From Bog-756 sp035949055 (GTDB taxonomy: Bacteria; Actinomycetota; Acidimicrobiia; Acidimicrobiales; RAAP-2), in assembly GCA_035949055.1 (NCBI GenBank), contig DASZIO010000031.1:1-61047 (forward strand): 61,047 nucleotides of DNA, in the 5' to 3' direction. Below, piece by piece: positions 15,217-22,881 of the stretch (positions are counted from its first letter, which is position 1; the number at the start of each line of letters is the position of its first letter). A model generated the notes under the pieces. It did not search any database. It was not told the DNA's origin and was given only the letters and a program-made list of their open reading frames with translations. A program made the position numbers and the translations under genes.

Positions 15217-15939
15217 TCAGCTCCGGGGTAACAGCCCTCTCACGGTCTTGTAGCAGTGCCCGTCGCGAGGGGTGGTCACGGCGGCCAGCACGTAGTGCGG
15301 CTTCGCCCCGAGCGCGGTGGCCAGGTCCTTGCCCGCCAGCCGGTCCCTGCGGGCCACGCTGAGCGCCCGCTCGGCCCTCGGGTCTTCGACCGGCAGCCAA
15401 TTGTCGCTCCGGCCCCAACCGAAACGTGCCCAGACGGTCCGGTCCGCCAGGCGGCGGAACAGCACCGGACCCTTGCTCGGCACCACCAGTGCGAGCGACG
15501 GTCGGAAGCCACGGAACTCCCAGTACGGGGCGGACGCGCCGGGGAACCCGAGGATGTGCTCCTCGACCGGGGCGGCCAGCCGATGAAGGAGTCGGCGTAC
15601 CCGCCGCCCGTGCAGGGTGCCGAGGTGGCGGGGGAGCCCATCGGACGTGACCGCCTCGGGCTGGGCCAGGTCGTCGCGCTCGGGCTCCTCGGCGAGGCGC
15701 GTCTCGACCACGTCGAAGGGCGAGAGATCAGGGGTGTGGTGTTCGGGCCAGTCCACCCGCACCCGGACCAGGGTTCCGGACGCCAGGTCGACCCCGATGG
15801 TGTCCTCGCCGTGGCAGGCCAGGACCAGCACTGTCAAGGCGGTCCCGCCGGCCACTTCGATGACCGCCCGGGGCTTGATGGCACGCGCCAGGTCGCGGGC
15901 CGTCCCCTGGCGGGGGGAGCGGGTCGTGTGTTTGCTCAT
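15217..15939 (-). CDS. Protein of unknown function, 240 residues
   Basis: I do not recognise a domain. The ATG overlaps the stop of the DUF255 gene as ATGA, so the two are translationally coupled. The sequence starts with a basic segment (KHTTRSPRQGTARDLARAIK), then beta-rich runs (AVIEVAGGTALTVLVLACHG, IGVDLASGTLVRVRVDWPE), a middle part GLPRHLGTLHGRRVRRLLHRL and a C-terminal basic region ending KTVRGLLPRS. There is no membrane helix or signal peptide. Codon use matches the neighbours. The only functional hint is its tight link to the thioredoxin-like protein. Confidence 0.72.
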   Translation of the reverse strand: MSKHTTRSPRQGTARDLARAIKPRAVIEVAGGTALTVLVLACHGEDTIGVDLASGTLVRVRVDWPEHHTPDLSPFDVVETRLAEEPERDDLAQPEAVTSDGLPRHLGTLHGRRVRRLLHRLAAPVEEHILGFPGASAPYWEFRGFRPSLALVVPSKGPVLFRRLADRTVWARFGWGRSDNWLPVEDPRAERALSVARRDRLAGKDLATALGAKPHYVLAAVTTPRDGHCYKTVRGLLPRS

Positions 15940-17999
15940 GCCGAGCCCGCCGTACCCAGGGCCTCGTCCAGTTGTGCCGACAGGGCCGCCGGGTCGTCGG
16001 CCGGCAGCCGGCACGCGTACTGACGACAGACATAGGCGCGACCCTCCTCCCGGTCCTGCCAGAGGGGGGAGGCGGTGGGCTCGCCCCACGCCAGCACGCC
16101 GCCCGGCAACCAGCGGCCGCGGACCACGTCCACCAGATCGGGCCGGTGACCCGTCACGACGACCTCGATCAGGCCGGCCCCGAGGGCGTCCGCGGTGAGT
16201 GCCGTCTGGGCGAAAGCGGCCGGGTGCTCGGACAACAACGGGCCAAACATGTCGACGACGCCGAGCGCCCGCGCCCGGTAGCGCTCTTCTCCGGTGATGG
16301 CGCCGAGGCGCGCCAGCGCCCGGGCGGCCACAGCGTTGGCCGAGGGGGTGGCGCCGTCAAAGAGGTCCTTCGTGCGCACGATGAGGGTCTCGGCATCGTG
16401 GCCGGTGGTGAAGAAGCCTCCGTCGTCCTCGTCGAGGAACAGGGATACCAGGGCGTCGGCCGTGACCCGGGCATGCCCGGTCCAGGCCGCCTCACCGGTC
16501 AGCTCACCCAACCGGGTGAAGCAGTCGACCAGCCACGCGTAGTCGCCGGCGTAGGCCAGATGCCTCGCCCCGCCCTCCCTTTGCCAGCTCCGGCGCCACC
16601 GGCCGTCATCGCCGCGCAACCGGTCGAGCAGGAATTCGCCGATGTGTACGGCCTGGGCCGCCCACGCCCGGTTCCCGGTGGCGGCGGCCGCCTCGGCCAG
16701 CGCCGAGGCGTACATGGCGTTCCACTCGGTGAGGACCTTGTCATCGAGGGCAGGACGCGGGCGGAGGGCGCGGGCTGCGAGCAGCCGACGGCGTCCCGCC
16801 TCGACCTCCGCGTCGCCGACGAGCGGTGCGCCGGGCGGGCGCCGGAGGATCGAACGACCCTCCCAATTGCCCCCCTCCCGCACCTCGAAGAACTCGGCCA
16901 CCGCCTCGGCCCTCGCCTGGTCCCCGGCACGGCCCTCGTCGACCGCCCGGGAGACCCCTTCCGGGCTCCACACATAGAAGCGGCCCTCGCCTCCGTCCGA
17001 GTCGGCGTCCTCGGCCGAATACACGCCCCCCTCGGGCGCCGTCAGGTCGCGTTCCACGTACTCGACGATCCCGTTCATGACCACCAGGTAGTCCTCCCGC
17101 TTGGCCACCTGCCACCCGTGGAGGTAGGCAGGCAGCAGGGAGGCCTGGTCGTAGAGCATCTTCTCGAAATGGGGGACCAGCCACTGGTCGTCGGTCGAGT
17201 AACGGGCGAACCCGCCTCCGAGGTGGTCGTGGATCCCGCCGGCGGCCATGGCGTCGAGCGTGAGGAGCGCCATGCGCTCGGAGCGGTCCCCGTCGGGGTC
17301 GCCGCGGTGGCGCAGGGCGTGGCGGAGGGCCAGGTCCACCAGGACGGGTTGGGGGAACTTGGGAGCCCGACCGAACCCGCCCCACTCGGGGTCGAAGCGG
17401 GCGGCCAGGTCGGCAGCGGCCACGTCCAGTAGGGCGAGCTCCTCTCCGGCCGCCGGTTGCGGACCGAGGCCCGAATCGGTCCGCGGCCGGGCGGGAACCA
17501 TCGAGCGGGCCGCCATCGAGCGGCAGAGCTCATCGGCCTGCTGTTCGACCTCGTCCCGTCGATGGTCCCAGGCGTCGGTGAGGGCGTCGAGGACGGTGCG
17601 GAACGAGGCGAACCCGCGGCGATCGTCCGGGGGAAAGTAGGTGCCGCCGTAGAACGGGCGCCGGTCGGGGGTGAGGAAGACGCTCATCGGCCATCCACCG
17701 GCCCCGGTGATGGTCTGGACCGCCTCCATGTAGACCTGGTCGACGTCGGGCCGCTCCTCGCGGTCGACCTTGACGGAGACGAACCGGTCGTTGAGCATCC
17801 GGGCCGTCGGCTGGTCCTCGAACGACTCGTGGGCCATCACGTGGCACCAGTGGCAGGCCGAATAGCCGATCGACAGGAACACCGGCCGGTCGCGCCGCCG
17901 GGCCACCTCGAAAGCCTCGTCGCCCCACGGGAACCAGTCGACGGGGTTCCCCGCGTGTTGACGGAGATAGGGCGAAGTCTCGTCGGCCAGTCGGTTCAC
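15936..17999 (-). CDS. DUF255 thioredoxin-like/glycoside-hydrolase-fold protein (YyaL/SPATA20 family)
   Basis: A 687-residue member of the family annotated as thioredoxin domain-containing protein YyaL. It begins NRLADETSPYLRQHAGNPVDWFPWGDEAF, followed by a thioredoxin-like domain with the redox motif SACHWCHVM and GGWPMSVFLTPDRRPFYGGTYFPP. The remaining 450 residues form an alpha-helical (six-hairpin-like) domain with DDKVLTEWNAM and FLDEDDGGFFTTG. The biochemical role is unproven. GTG 17999 gives the canonical short N-terminus; a TTG at 18032 would add 11 atypical residues. The stop overlaps the next gene's ATG. Confidence 0.9.
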   Translation of the reverse strand: MNRLADETSPYLRQHAGNPVDWFPWGDEAFEVARRRDRPVFLSIGYSACHWCHVMAHESFEDQPTARMLNDRFVSVKVDREERPDVDQVYMEAVQTITGAGGWPMSVFLTPDRRPFYGGTYFPPDDRRGFASFRTVLDALTDAWDHRRDEVEQQADELCRSMAARSMVPARPRTDSGLGPQPAAGEELALLDVAAADLAARFDPEWGGFGRAPKFPQPVLVDLALRHALRHRGDPDGDRSERMALLTLDAMAAGGIHDHLGGGFARYSTDDQWLVPHFEKMLYDQASLLPAYLHGWQVAKREDYLVVMNGIVEYVERDLTAPEGGVYSAEDADSDGGEGRFYVWSPEGVSRAVDEGRAGDQARAEAVAEFFEVREGGNWEGRSILRRPPGAPLVGDAEVEAGRRRLLAARALRPRPALDDKVLTEWNAMYASALAEAAAATGNRAWAAQAVHIGEFLLDRLRGDDGRWRRSWQREGGARHLAYAGDYAWLVDCFTRLGELTGEAAWTGHARVTADALVSLFLDEDDGGFFTTGHDAETLIVRTKDLFDGATPSANAVAARALARLGAITGEERYRARALGVVDMFGPLLSEHPAAFAQTALTADALGAGLIEVVVTGHRPDLVDVVRGRWLPGGVLAWGEPTASPLWQDREEGRAYVCRQYACRLPADDPAALSAQLDEALGTAGSA

Positions 18000-18083
18000 C
18001 GTCCTCGATGCTAATGGGGAGGAACCGGCCAACCCGGGGCGAGAGCCGGGTCGGTGGGGATGCTGTCACTAGGGTGTCGGGCC

Positions 18084-18863
18084 ATGGATCTCCGGCTCGA
18101 TGGCAGGACCGCGGTGGTGACCGGCGCGTCCCGTGGCATCGGCCAGGCCATCGCCCTCGCCCTATCGGCAGCCGGAGCATCCGTGATGATCTCGTCGCGT
18201 AAGGCCGACGCGCTGGCCGGGGCGGCGGACGCCATTCGCGCCGCGGGCGGCGACCGCTCGGGAGACGTCGCTTGGCATCCGGCCAATGCGGGGGATCCCG
18301 AGCAGGCCGAAGCGTGCATACGCGCCGCCGTCGAGCGGTTCGGATCGGTCGACATTCTGGTCAACAACGCCGCCACCAACCCGTACTACGGCCCCGTCGT
18401 CGACCTCGACCGGGCCCGGGCGGACAAGACGGTGCGGGTGAACCAGTCGGGCTATCTCGAGTGGGTGCAGGCGGCGTGGCGGGCGGGGATGTCCGCGTCC
18501 GGGGGCGTGGTCCTCAACCTGGCTTCGATCGGGGGCCTGTCGGTGGAAGGCGGCATCGGCTGGTACAACGTGACGAAGGCCGCGGTCATCCACTTGACCA
18601 GCCAGCTGGCCGGCGAGCTCGGCCCGAAGGTCCGCGTCAACGCATTGGCGCCCGGGCTGGTGAAGACCGACTTCGCCCGGACCCTGTGGGAGGGACGCGA
18701 GGAGGCCATCGCGCGCCGCCTGCCACTCCGCCGGCTCGGGCAGCCCGAGGACATCGCCAATGCCGCCTTGTTCCTCTGCTCCGACGCGGCGGCCTGGATC
18801 ACCGGCCACACGCTGGTGATCGACGGTGGTGCGCTCTGCATTGCCAGCGGGGGTCTCGCCTGA
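18084..18863 (+). CDS. Short-chain dehydrogenase/reductase (FabG-like)
   Basis: A 259-residue classical SDR. The NAD(P) loop is TGASRGIGQA near residue 14. NNAATNPYYGP and the catalytic Ser (NLASIGG), Tyr and Lys (WYNVTKAAV) are in place, and the C-terminus WITGHTLVIDGG is standard. SSRK after strand 2 suggests NADP preference (inference). The substrate is unknown. ATG 18084 is chosen because a TAGGGT box at 18070–18075 lies eight bases before it, fitting a leaderless transcript. It is divergent from the DUF255 gene and convergent with menE. Confidence 0.9.
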   Translation: MDLRLDGRTAVVTGASRGIGQAIALALSAAGASVMISSRKADALAGAADAIRAAGGDRSGDVAWHPANAGDPEQAEACIRAAVERFGSVDILVNNAATNPYYGPVVDLDRARADKTVRVNQSGYLEWVQAAWRAGMSASGGVVLNLASIGGLSVEGGIGWYNVTKAAVIHLTSQLAGELGPKVRVNALAPGLVKTDFARTLWEGREEAIARRLPLRRLGQPEDIANAALFLCSDAAAWITGHTLVIDGGALCIASGGLA

Positions 18864-18895
18864 ACGCGGCCGGGCTGCGGAGGGCCGCCCGCCGA

Positions 18896-20026
18896 TCAGG
18901 GCAGGAGGCTTCGCCGCAGCTTGCCGGTCGCGGTACGAGGTAGGACGGCCATCACCACCAGCTCGCGGGGCGCGGCCCACGGCGCCAGGCGGGCGGAGAC
19001 CAGGTCGCGCAGCTCGGCCAACGCCGGCGGTGCGGCCGGGTCGCTCGGCACGACCCAGGCCACCACCCGTTCCCCCCACTCGGGGTCGGGCCGCTTCCAC
19101 ACCGCCGCCTCGACCACCGCCGGGGAGTGGGCCAGTACGTCCTCGACCGGGGCGGGCCAGACCTTCTCCCCGCCCGTCACGATGACCTCGGCCATCCGGC
19201 CGAGGACGGTGAGCGCACCGTCGGGCCCGAGCCGGCCGGCATCCCCGGTGGGGAGCCAGCCGCCGGGGAGGCGCGGGTCCGAGCCGTCCCGGTAGGCGCG
19301 CATCAGCATGGGGCCCCGGACCAGGATCTCGCCTTCGGCCCCGTGGATCCGGCCGGCGCCCACGCGGAGCTCCACGCCCTCGAGGGGTCGCCCGTCGTAG
19401 ACGATCCCGGACCCGGTCTCGGTCTGGCCATAGGTGGTGACGACGTTCGGGGGCAGGCGGTCGGGCGGGGCGGCTCCGCCGAGCAGCACGGCCCGATAGC
19501 CCGAGACGTCGGACCGGCGGAGGGCGGTGGTGACCAGCGAGACGAGGGTTGCCCCCGATCCGGCCAGCCGACCCACCTCATCGGGGTCGAACCGCTCGAG
19601 GACGGTGCAGGGCGTCCCCGAGACGAGGGCGCGGGTGACCACGGAGAGACCGCCGATGTGGGCCAGCGGGAGACAGGCCACCCAGTGGTCGGTGGCCGGG
19701 TCGACCGCCAGGCGGGCGGAGGTGGCCAGGGCCGATGCCCGGACGGCGTCATGGGTCAGGACCACCCCCTTGGGCCGGCCCGTCGTCCCGCTGGTGGGGA
19801 CGACCAGGGCGTCACCCGGTTCGGTCGACCGGCCCCGGGGACGGTTGTGGCGACCCTCTCCGTCCACCACGACCGCCGGCCGACATGACTCGAGCAGCGC
19901 GGTCACGGCGGTGGGGGGCAAGCGGCCGTCGATGGGGAGCACTGCGTCACCGTCCTCCCATGCCGCCTGGAGGGCGTGGACGAACCGCGGGCCGGCTGGG
20001 AGGTCGAGCGCTCGCAGCTCGGGCAT
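18896..20026 (-). CDS. menE: o-Succinylbenzoate–CoA ligase
   Basis: MenE activates o-succinylbenzoate with ATP and CoA in menaquinone synthesis. The 376-residue protein is an AMP-forming acyl-CoA synthetase: P-loop VPTSGTTGRPKGVVLTH, A5 motif TTYGQTETGSG, A7 GWLPTGDAGRLG, A8 LGRMAEVIVTGGEKVWP and the C-terminal lysine motif PRTATGKLRR. The short length is usual for actinobacterial MenE. Neighbours menB, menA, menH and menD confirm the pathway. It is divergent from menB with only about 50 bp between starts, so both promoters must share that gap. Confidence 0.92.
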   Translation of the reverse strand: MPELRALDLPAGPRFVHALQAAWEDGDAVLPIDGRLPPTAVTALLESCRPAVVVDGEGRHNRPRGRSTEPGDALVVPTSGTTGRPKGVVLTHDAVRASALATSARLAVDPATDHWVACLPLAHIGGLSVVTRALVSGTPCTVLERFDPDEVGRLAGSGATLVSLVTTALRRSDVSGYRAVLLGGAAPPDRLPPNVVTTYGQTETGSGIVYDGRPLEGVELRVGAGRIHGAEGEILVRGPMLMRAYRDGSDPRLPGGWLPTGDAGRLGPDGALTVLGRMAEVIVTGGEKVWPAPVEDVLAHSPAVVEAAVWKRPDPEWGERVVAWVVPSDPAAPPALAELRDLVSARLAPWAAPRELVVMAVLPRTATGKLRRSLLP

Positions 20027-20079
20027 GGGGCTAGCCTAGGTCGACCGTACGAGTAGAAACTCTAGGAGTGAATGGTCGA

Positions 20080-21021
20080 ATGGTTGGTCCCGCGCACGGC
20101 CGGGGAGGGCAGCTGCCTGGGGGCGGCCACGGGACGGAGCGACCGGGCGGCCCGGTGGACCCGCTCGACCGGCTCCGCTCACGGCCCGCACCGGACTGGG
20201 AACAGCGGAGTGACGGCTACCAGGACGTCCGCTACGACGTGGCCGACGGCATGGCCAAACTGACCATCGCCCGCCCCGAGGTGCGCAACGCATTCCGGCC
20301 CCAGACGCTGTTCGAGCTGGCCGACGGGTTCAACCGGGCCCGCGACGACCCGGCGGTAGGTGTGGTGATCCTGACCGGCGAGGGACCGGACGCCTTCTGC
20401 TCGGGCGGGGACCAGCGGATCCGCGGGGACGACGGGTACCTGGGTGACGACGACGTGGCCCGTCGGGGCATCGGCCGCCTGAATGTTCTCGACCTGCAGG
20501 TTCAGATCCGCCGGCTTCCCAAGCCGGTGGTGGCCATGGTGGCCGGCTACGCCATCGGTGGCGGTCACGTACTGCACCTGGTGTGTGACCTGACCATCGC
20601 CGCTGACAACGCCCGCTTCGGTCAGACCGGGCCCAAGGTGGGCAGTTTCGACGGAGGGTACGGGGCCAGCCTGCTGGCCCGGACCATCGGGCTCAAGCGG
20701 GCCAAGGAGGTGTGGTTCCTGTGCCGACAGTACGACGCGGCCACCGCCCTCGACTGGGGCCTGGTGAACCAGGTGGTCACCTTGGCCGACTTGGAGCGTG
20801 AGACGGTGGCCTGGTGCCGCCAGATGCTCTCGCTCTCGCCGATGGCGCTGCGCATGCTGAAGGGGGGCCTCCACGCGGCCGACGACGGGCTGGCCGGGCT
20901 GCAGCAGTTCGCCGGCGACGCCACCATGCTCTTCTATATGAGCGAGGAGGGGCAGGAGGGGAGGAACGCCTTCCAGCAACACCGGGCCCCTGACTTCGGG
21001 CGCTTTCCCCGACGCCCATGA
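20080..21021 (+). CDS. menB: 1,4-Dihydroxy-2-naphthoyl-CoA synthase
   Basis: MenB closes the naphthoquinone ring from o-succinylbenzoyl-CoA. The 313-residue crotonase-fold enzyme shows ARPEVRNAFRPQTLFEL, CSGGDQRIRG (oxyanion loop), VAGYAIGGGHVLHLVCDL and the MenB-specific TGPKVGSFDGGYGASLLAR, plus the C-terminal EGRNAF...RAPDF. An N-terminal extension of about 40 residues is Gly/Pro-rich. ATG 20080 is favoured; a GTG at 20068 overlaps the AGGAG that would serve as Shine-Dalgarno. menA follows after 25 bases. Confidence 0.95.
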   Translation: MVGPAHGRGGQLPGGGHGTERPGGPVDPLDRLRSRPAPDWEQRSDGYQDVRYDVADGMAKLTIARPEVRNAFRPQTLFELADGFNRARDDPAVGVVILTGEGPDAFCSGGDQRIRGDDGYLGDDDVARRGIGRLNVLDLQVQIRRLPKPVVAMVAGYAIGGGHVLHLVCDLTIAADNARFGQTGPKVGSFDGGYGASLLARTIGLKRAKEVWFLCRQYDAATALDWGLVNQVVTLADLERETVAWCRQMLSLSPMALRMLKGGLHAADDGLAGLQQFAGDATMLFYMSEEGQEGRNAFQQHRAPDFGRFPRRP

Positions 21022-21046
21022 CCGAGGGTCGCCCGCTGGGGTCGGC

Positions 21047-22015
21047 GTGACGGCCGCCGGCACAGCCCCGGCCCACCCCGTTCCCGGCTCGGCCATGCGC
21101 TGGGTACTCGGGGCTCGGCCGCGGACCCTGCCTGCCGCCGTGGTCCCGGTGCTGGCCGGCACGGCCACGGCGCATCCGCTCAGCGGGCACCGGGCCGGCG
21201 CCCTACCGGCGGACACCTGGTGGTGTGCGCTGGGCGCGCTGGTGGTGGCACTGGCCATCCAGGTCGGGACCAACTACGCCAACGACTACTCGGACGGCAT
21301 CCGCGGCACCGACGCGGCCCGGGTGGGGCCGGTCCGCCTGGTGGCCTCGGGCCTGGCCCCACCGGGAGCCGTGCGACGGGCCGCCCTCGTCTGCTTCGGG
21401 CTGGCCGGCGTCGTCGGGCTGGCCCTGGCCTCGGCCACTTCGTGGTGGATCCTGGTCGTCGGGGCGGCCAGCTTGGCCGCCGGTTGGCTCTACACCGGCG
21501 GTCCGCGCCCGTACGGGTATGCCGGGCTGGGCGAGTTGTTCGTGTTCGTCTTCTTCGGTCTGGTGGCCACCGTCGGCACCTACTACGTGCAGACTCTGCG
21601 CCTGGACCGGCCCGCGGTGTGGCTCGCCGCGGTGGCCGTCGGTCTGTTGGCCACGGCGTTGCTCCTGGCCAACAACCTGCGGGACATCGGTACCGACGTC
21701 GCGGCCGGGAAGCGCACCCTGGCGGTCCGGGTCGGGCGCCGCCGAGCCGGGCACCTCTACACCCTGTGCCTGACCCTCCCCCTGGCCGGCGCGGCGGTGT
21801 GGGGGGTGGTGTCGGTGGCCGGGGCGGTGCGGTCCTCACACCCGGGGGTGGCCTTCCTCCCCCTGGCCGCCGGCCCCTTGGCGGTGGCGCCGACCCGCCT
21901 GGCCGAGAGCGACGCCGAAGGGCGCGCCCTGCTTCCCCTGCTCCCGGCCACCGGACGGGTGCAGCTCATCTTCGGTGGGCTCCTGGCGCTGTCCCTCTGG
22001 CTGTGGATCCCGTGA
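21047..22015 (+). CDS. menA: 1,4-Dihydroxy-2-naphthoate polyprenyltransferase
   Basis: MenA attaches the isoprenoid chain to dihydroxynaphthoate at the membrane. The 322-residue UbiA-family protein has eight or nine membrane helices and both aspartate-rich motifs: NYANDYSDGIRGTD (first) and NNLRDIGTDVAAGKRTLAVRVG (second). ARPRTLPAAVVPVL at the N-terminus is typical of MenA rather than UbiA. The start is GTG 21047. It follows menB closely on the same strand and is probably co-transcribed. It converges on menH with 10 bp between the stops. Confidence 0.94.
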   Translation: MTAAGTAPAHPVPGSAMRWVLGARPRTLPAAVVPVLAGTATAHPLSGHRAGALPADTWWCALGALVVALAIQVGTNYANDYSDGIRGTDAARVGPVRLVASGLAPPGAVRRAALVCFGLAGVVGLALASATSWWILVVGAASLAAGWLYTGGPRPYGYAGLGELFVFVFFGLVATVGTYYVQTLRLDRPAVWLAAVAVGLLATALLLANNLRDIGTDVAAGKRTLAVRVGRRRAGHLYTLCLTLPLAGAAVWGVVSVAGAVRSSHPGVAFLPLAAGPLAVAPTRLAESDAEGRALLPLLPATGRVQLIFGGLLALSLWLWIP

Positions 22016-22025
22016 CCCCGCTCCC

Positions 22026-22859
22026 TCAGTCGGCGTCCGCTTCCCCGAGGTGGGCGAGGACCAGGTCGGCGACCGCCCCCGGCCGCTCGAGGTGGGGAGC
22101 ATGCCCGGTCCCGGGCACCACGCAGTGCACGGCGTTCGGTCCGATGGAACGGGCCATCCGCCGCCCGAGCGCGGTGAACTTGGCGTCTCGCTGGCCGGTG
22201 AGGACGAGGACCGGCATCCGGAGGCGGGGAAGGGCTGCCCAAAGCGGTGGCTGGGTCCCCGTCCCGGCCAACCGCAGGCTCGAGGCCAACCCGGCGCCGG
22301 TGTTGGTCAGGCGTTCCGCCAGGCCGGCGGCGGCCGGCCCGATGCCGGCGAACATCGGGTTCTCCAGCCATCGGCGCAGGAACGACTCGAGGGCGACCGG
22401 GTTGCCGGCCCGGCCGGCAGGCGGGTCGAGCTCCTCGGCCATGGCCTCGTCGGACTGCCGACGGGCCCGGCGCTCGCCCGGGTCCTCGATGCCGGCGGTG
22501 CCGGAGATGAGCACCAGACCCTCGACCACCCCGGGCTGAGCCAGGGCCAGATGCAGGCAGAAACGCGCCCCCATCGAGTAGCCGAGGTAGGTGGCCCGGC
22601 CCCCGGCGGCGGCCAGCAGGCCGGCGCCCTCGGGCAAGGTCGCCCGCACCGGGTCCGACCGGCCGTGACCCGGCATGTCGACCAGGAGCACCCGGTGGTG
22701 GGCGGCCAGCCGGGTCTCGAGGGAGCCCCACACCCGCCGGGTCTGGGTGAAGCCGTGGGCCAGCACCACCGGGGGGCCGCTCCCGACGGTCTCGGCGTAG
22801 AGGGCGCCCTCTACCCGGGGCTCGGCCGGCAGGATCGAGGGTCGGGGGACAGAGGGCAT
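22026..22859 (-). CDS. menH: Alpha/beta hydrolase, probable 2-succinyl-6-hydroxy-2,4-cyclohexadiene-1-carboxylate synthase
   Basis: A 277-residue alpha/beta hydrolase. The oxyanion segment is VVLAHGFTQTRRVWGSL. The nucleophile elbow reads YLGYSMGARFCLHLAL (Ser in GYSMGAR is the MenH signature). LVLTGQRDAKF supplies the acid and PGTGHAPHLERP the histidine. MenH removes pyruvate from the MenD product, and the gene sits head-to-head with menD. ATG 22859 is used; ATG 22883 is also in frame and shares its CATG with the menD start on the other strand. Confidence 0.85.
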   Translation of the reverse strand: MPSVPRPSILPAEPRVEGALYAETVGSGPPVVLAHGFTQTRRVWGSLETRLAAHHRVLLVDMPGHGRSDPVRATLPEGAGLLAAAGGRATYLGYSMGARFCLHLALAQPGVVEGLVLISGTAGIEDPGERRARRQSDEAMAEELDPPAGRAGNPVALESFLRRWLENPMFAGIGPAAAGLAERLTNTGAGLASSLRLAGTGTQPPLWAALPRLRMPVLVLTGQRDAKFTALGRRMARSIGPNAVHCVVPGTGHAPHLERPGAVADLVLAHLGEADAD

Positions 22860-22881
22860 CGCGGTTCCGGTGAGCGTACCC

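Noticed and set aside
13463..15418. A single 651-residue minus-strand protein
   Set aside because: The upstream two-thirds is an out-of-frame shadow of the alkaline-phosphatase-fold gene; only the last 190 residues (Bpa) are real.
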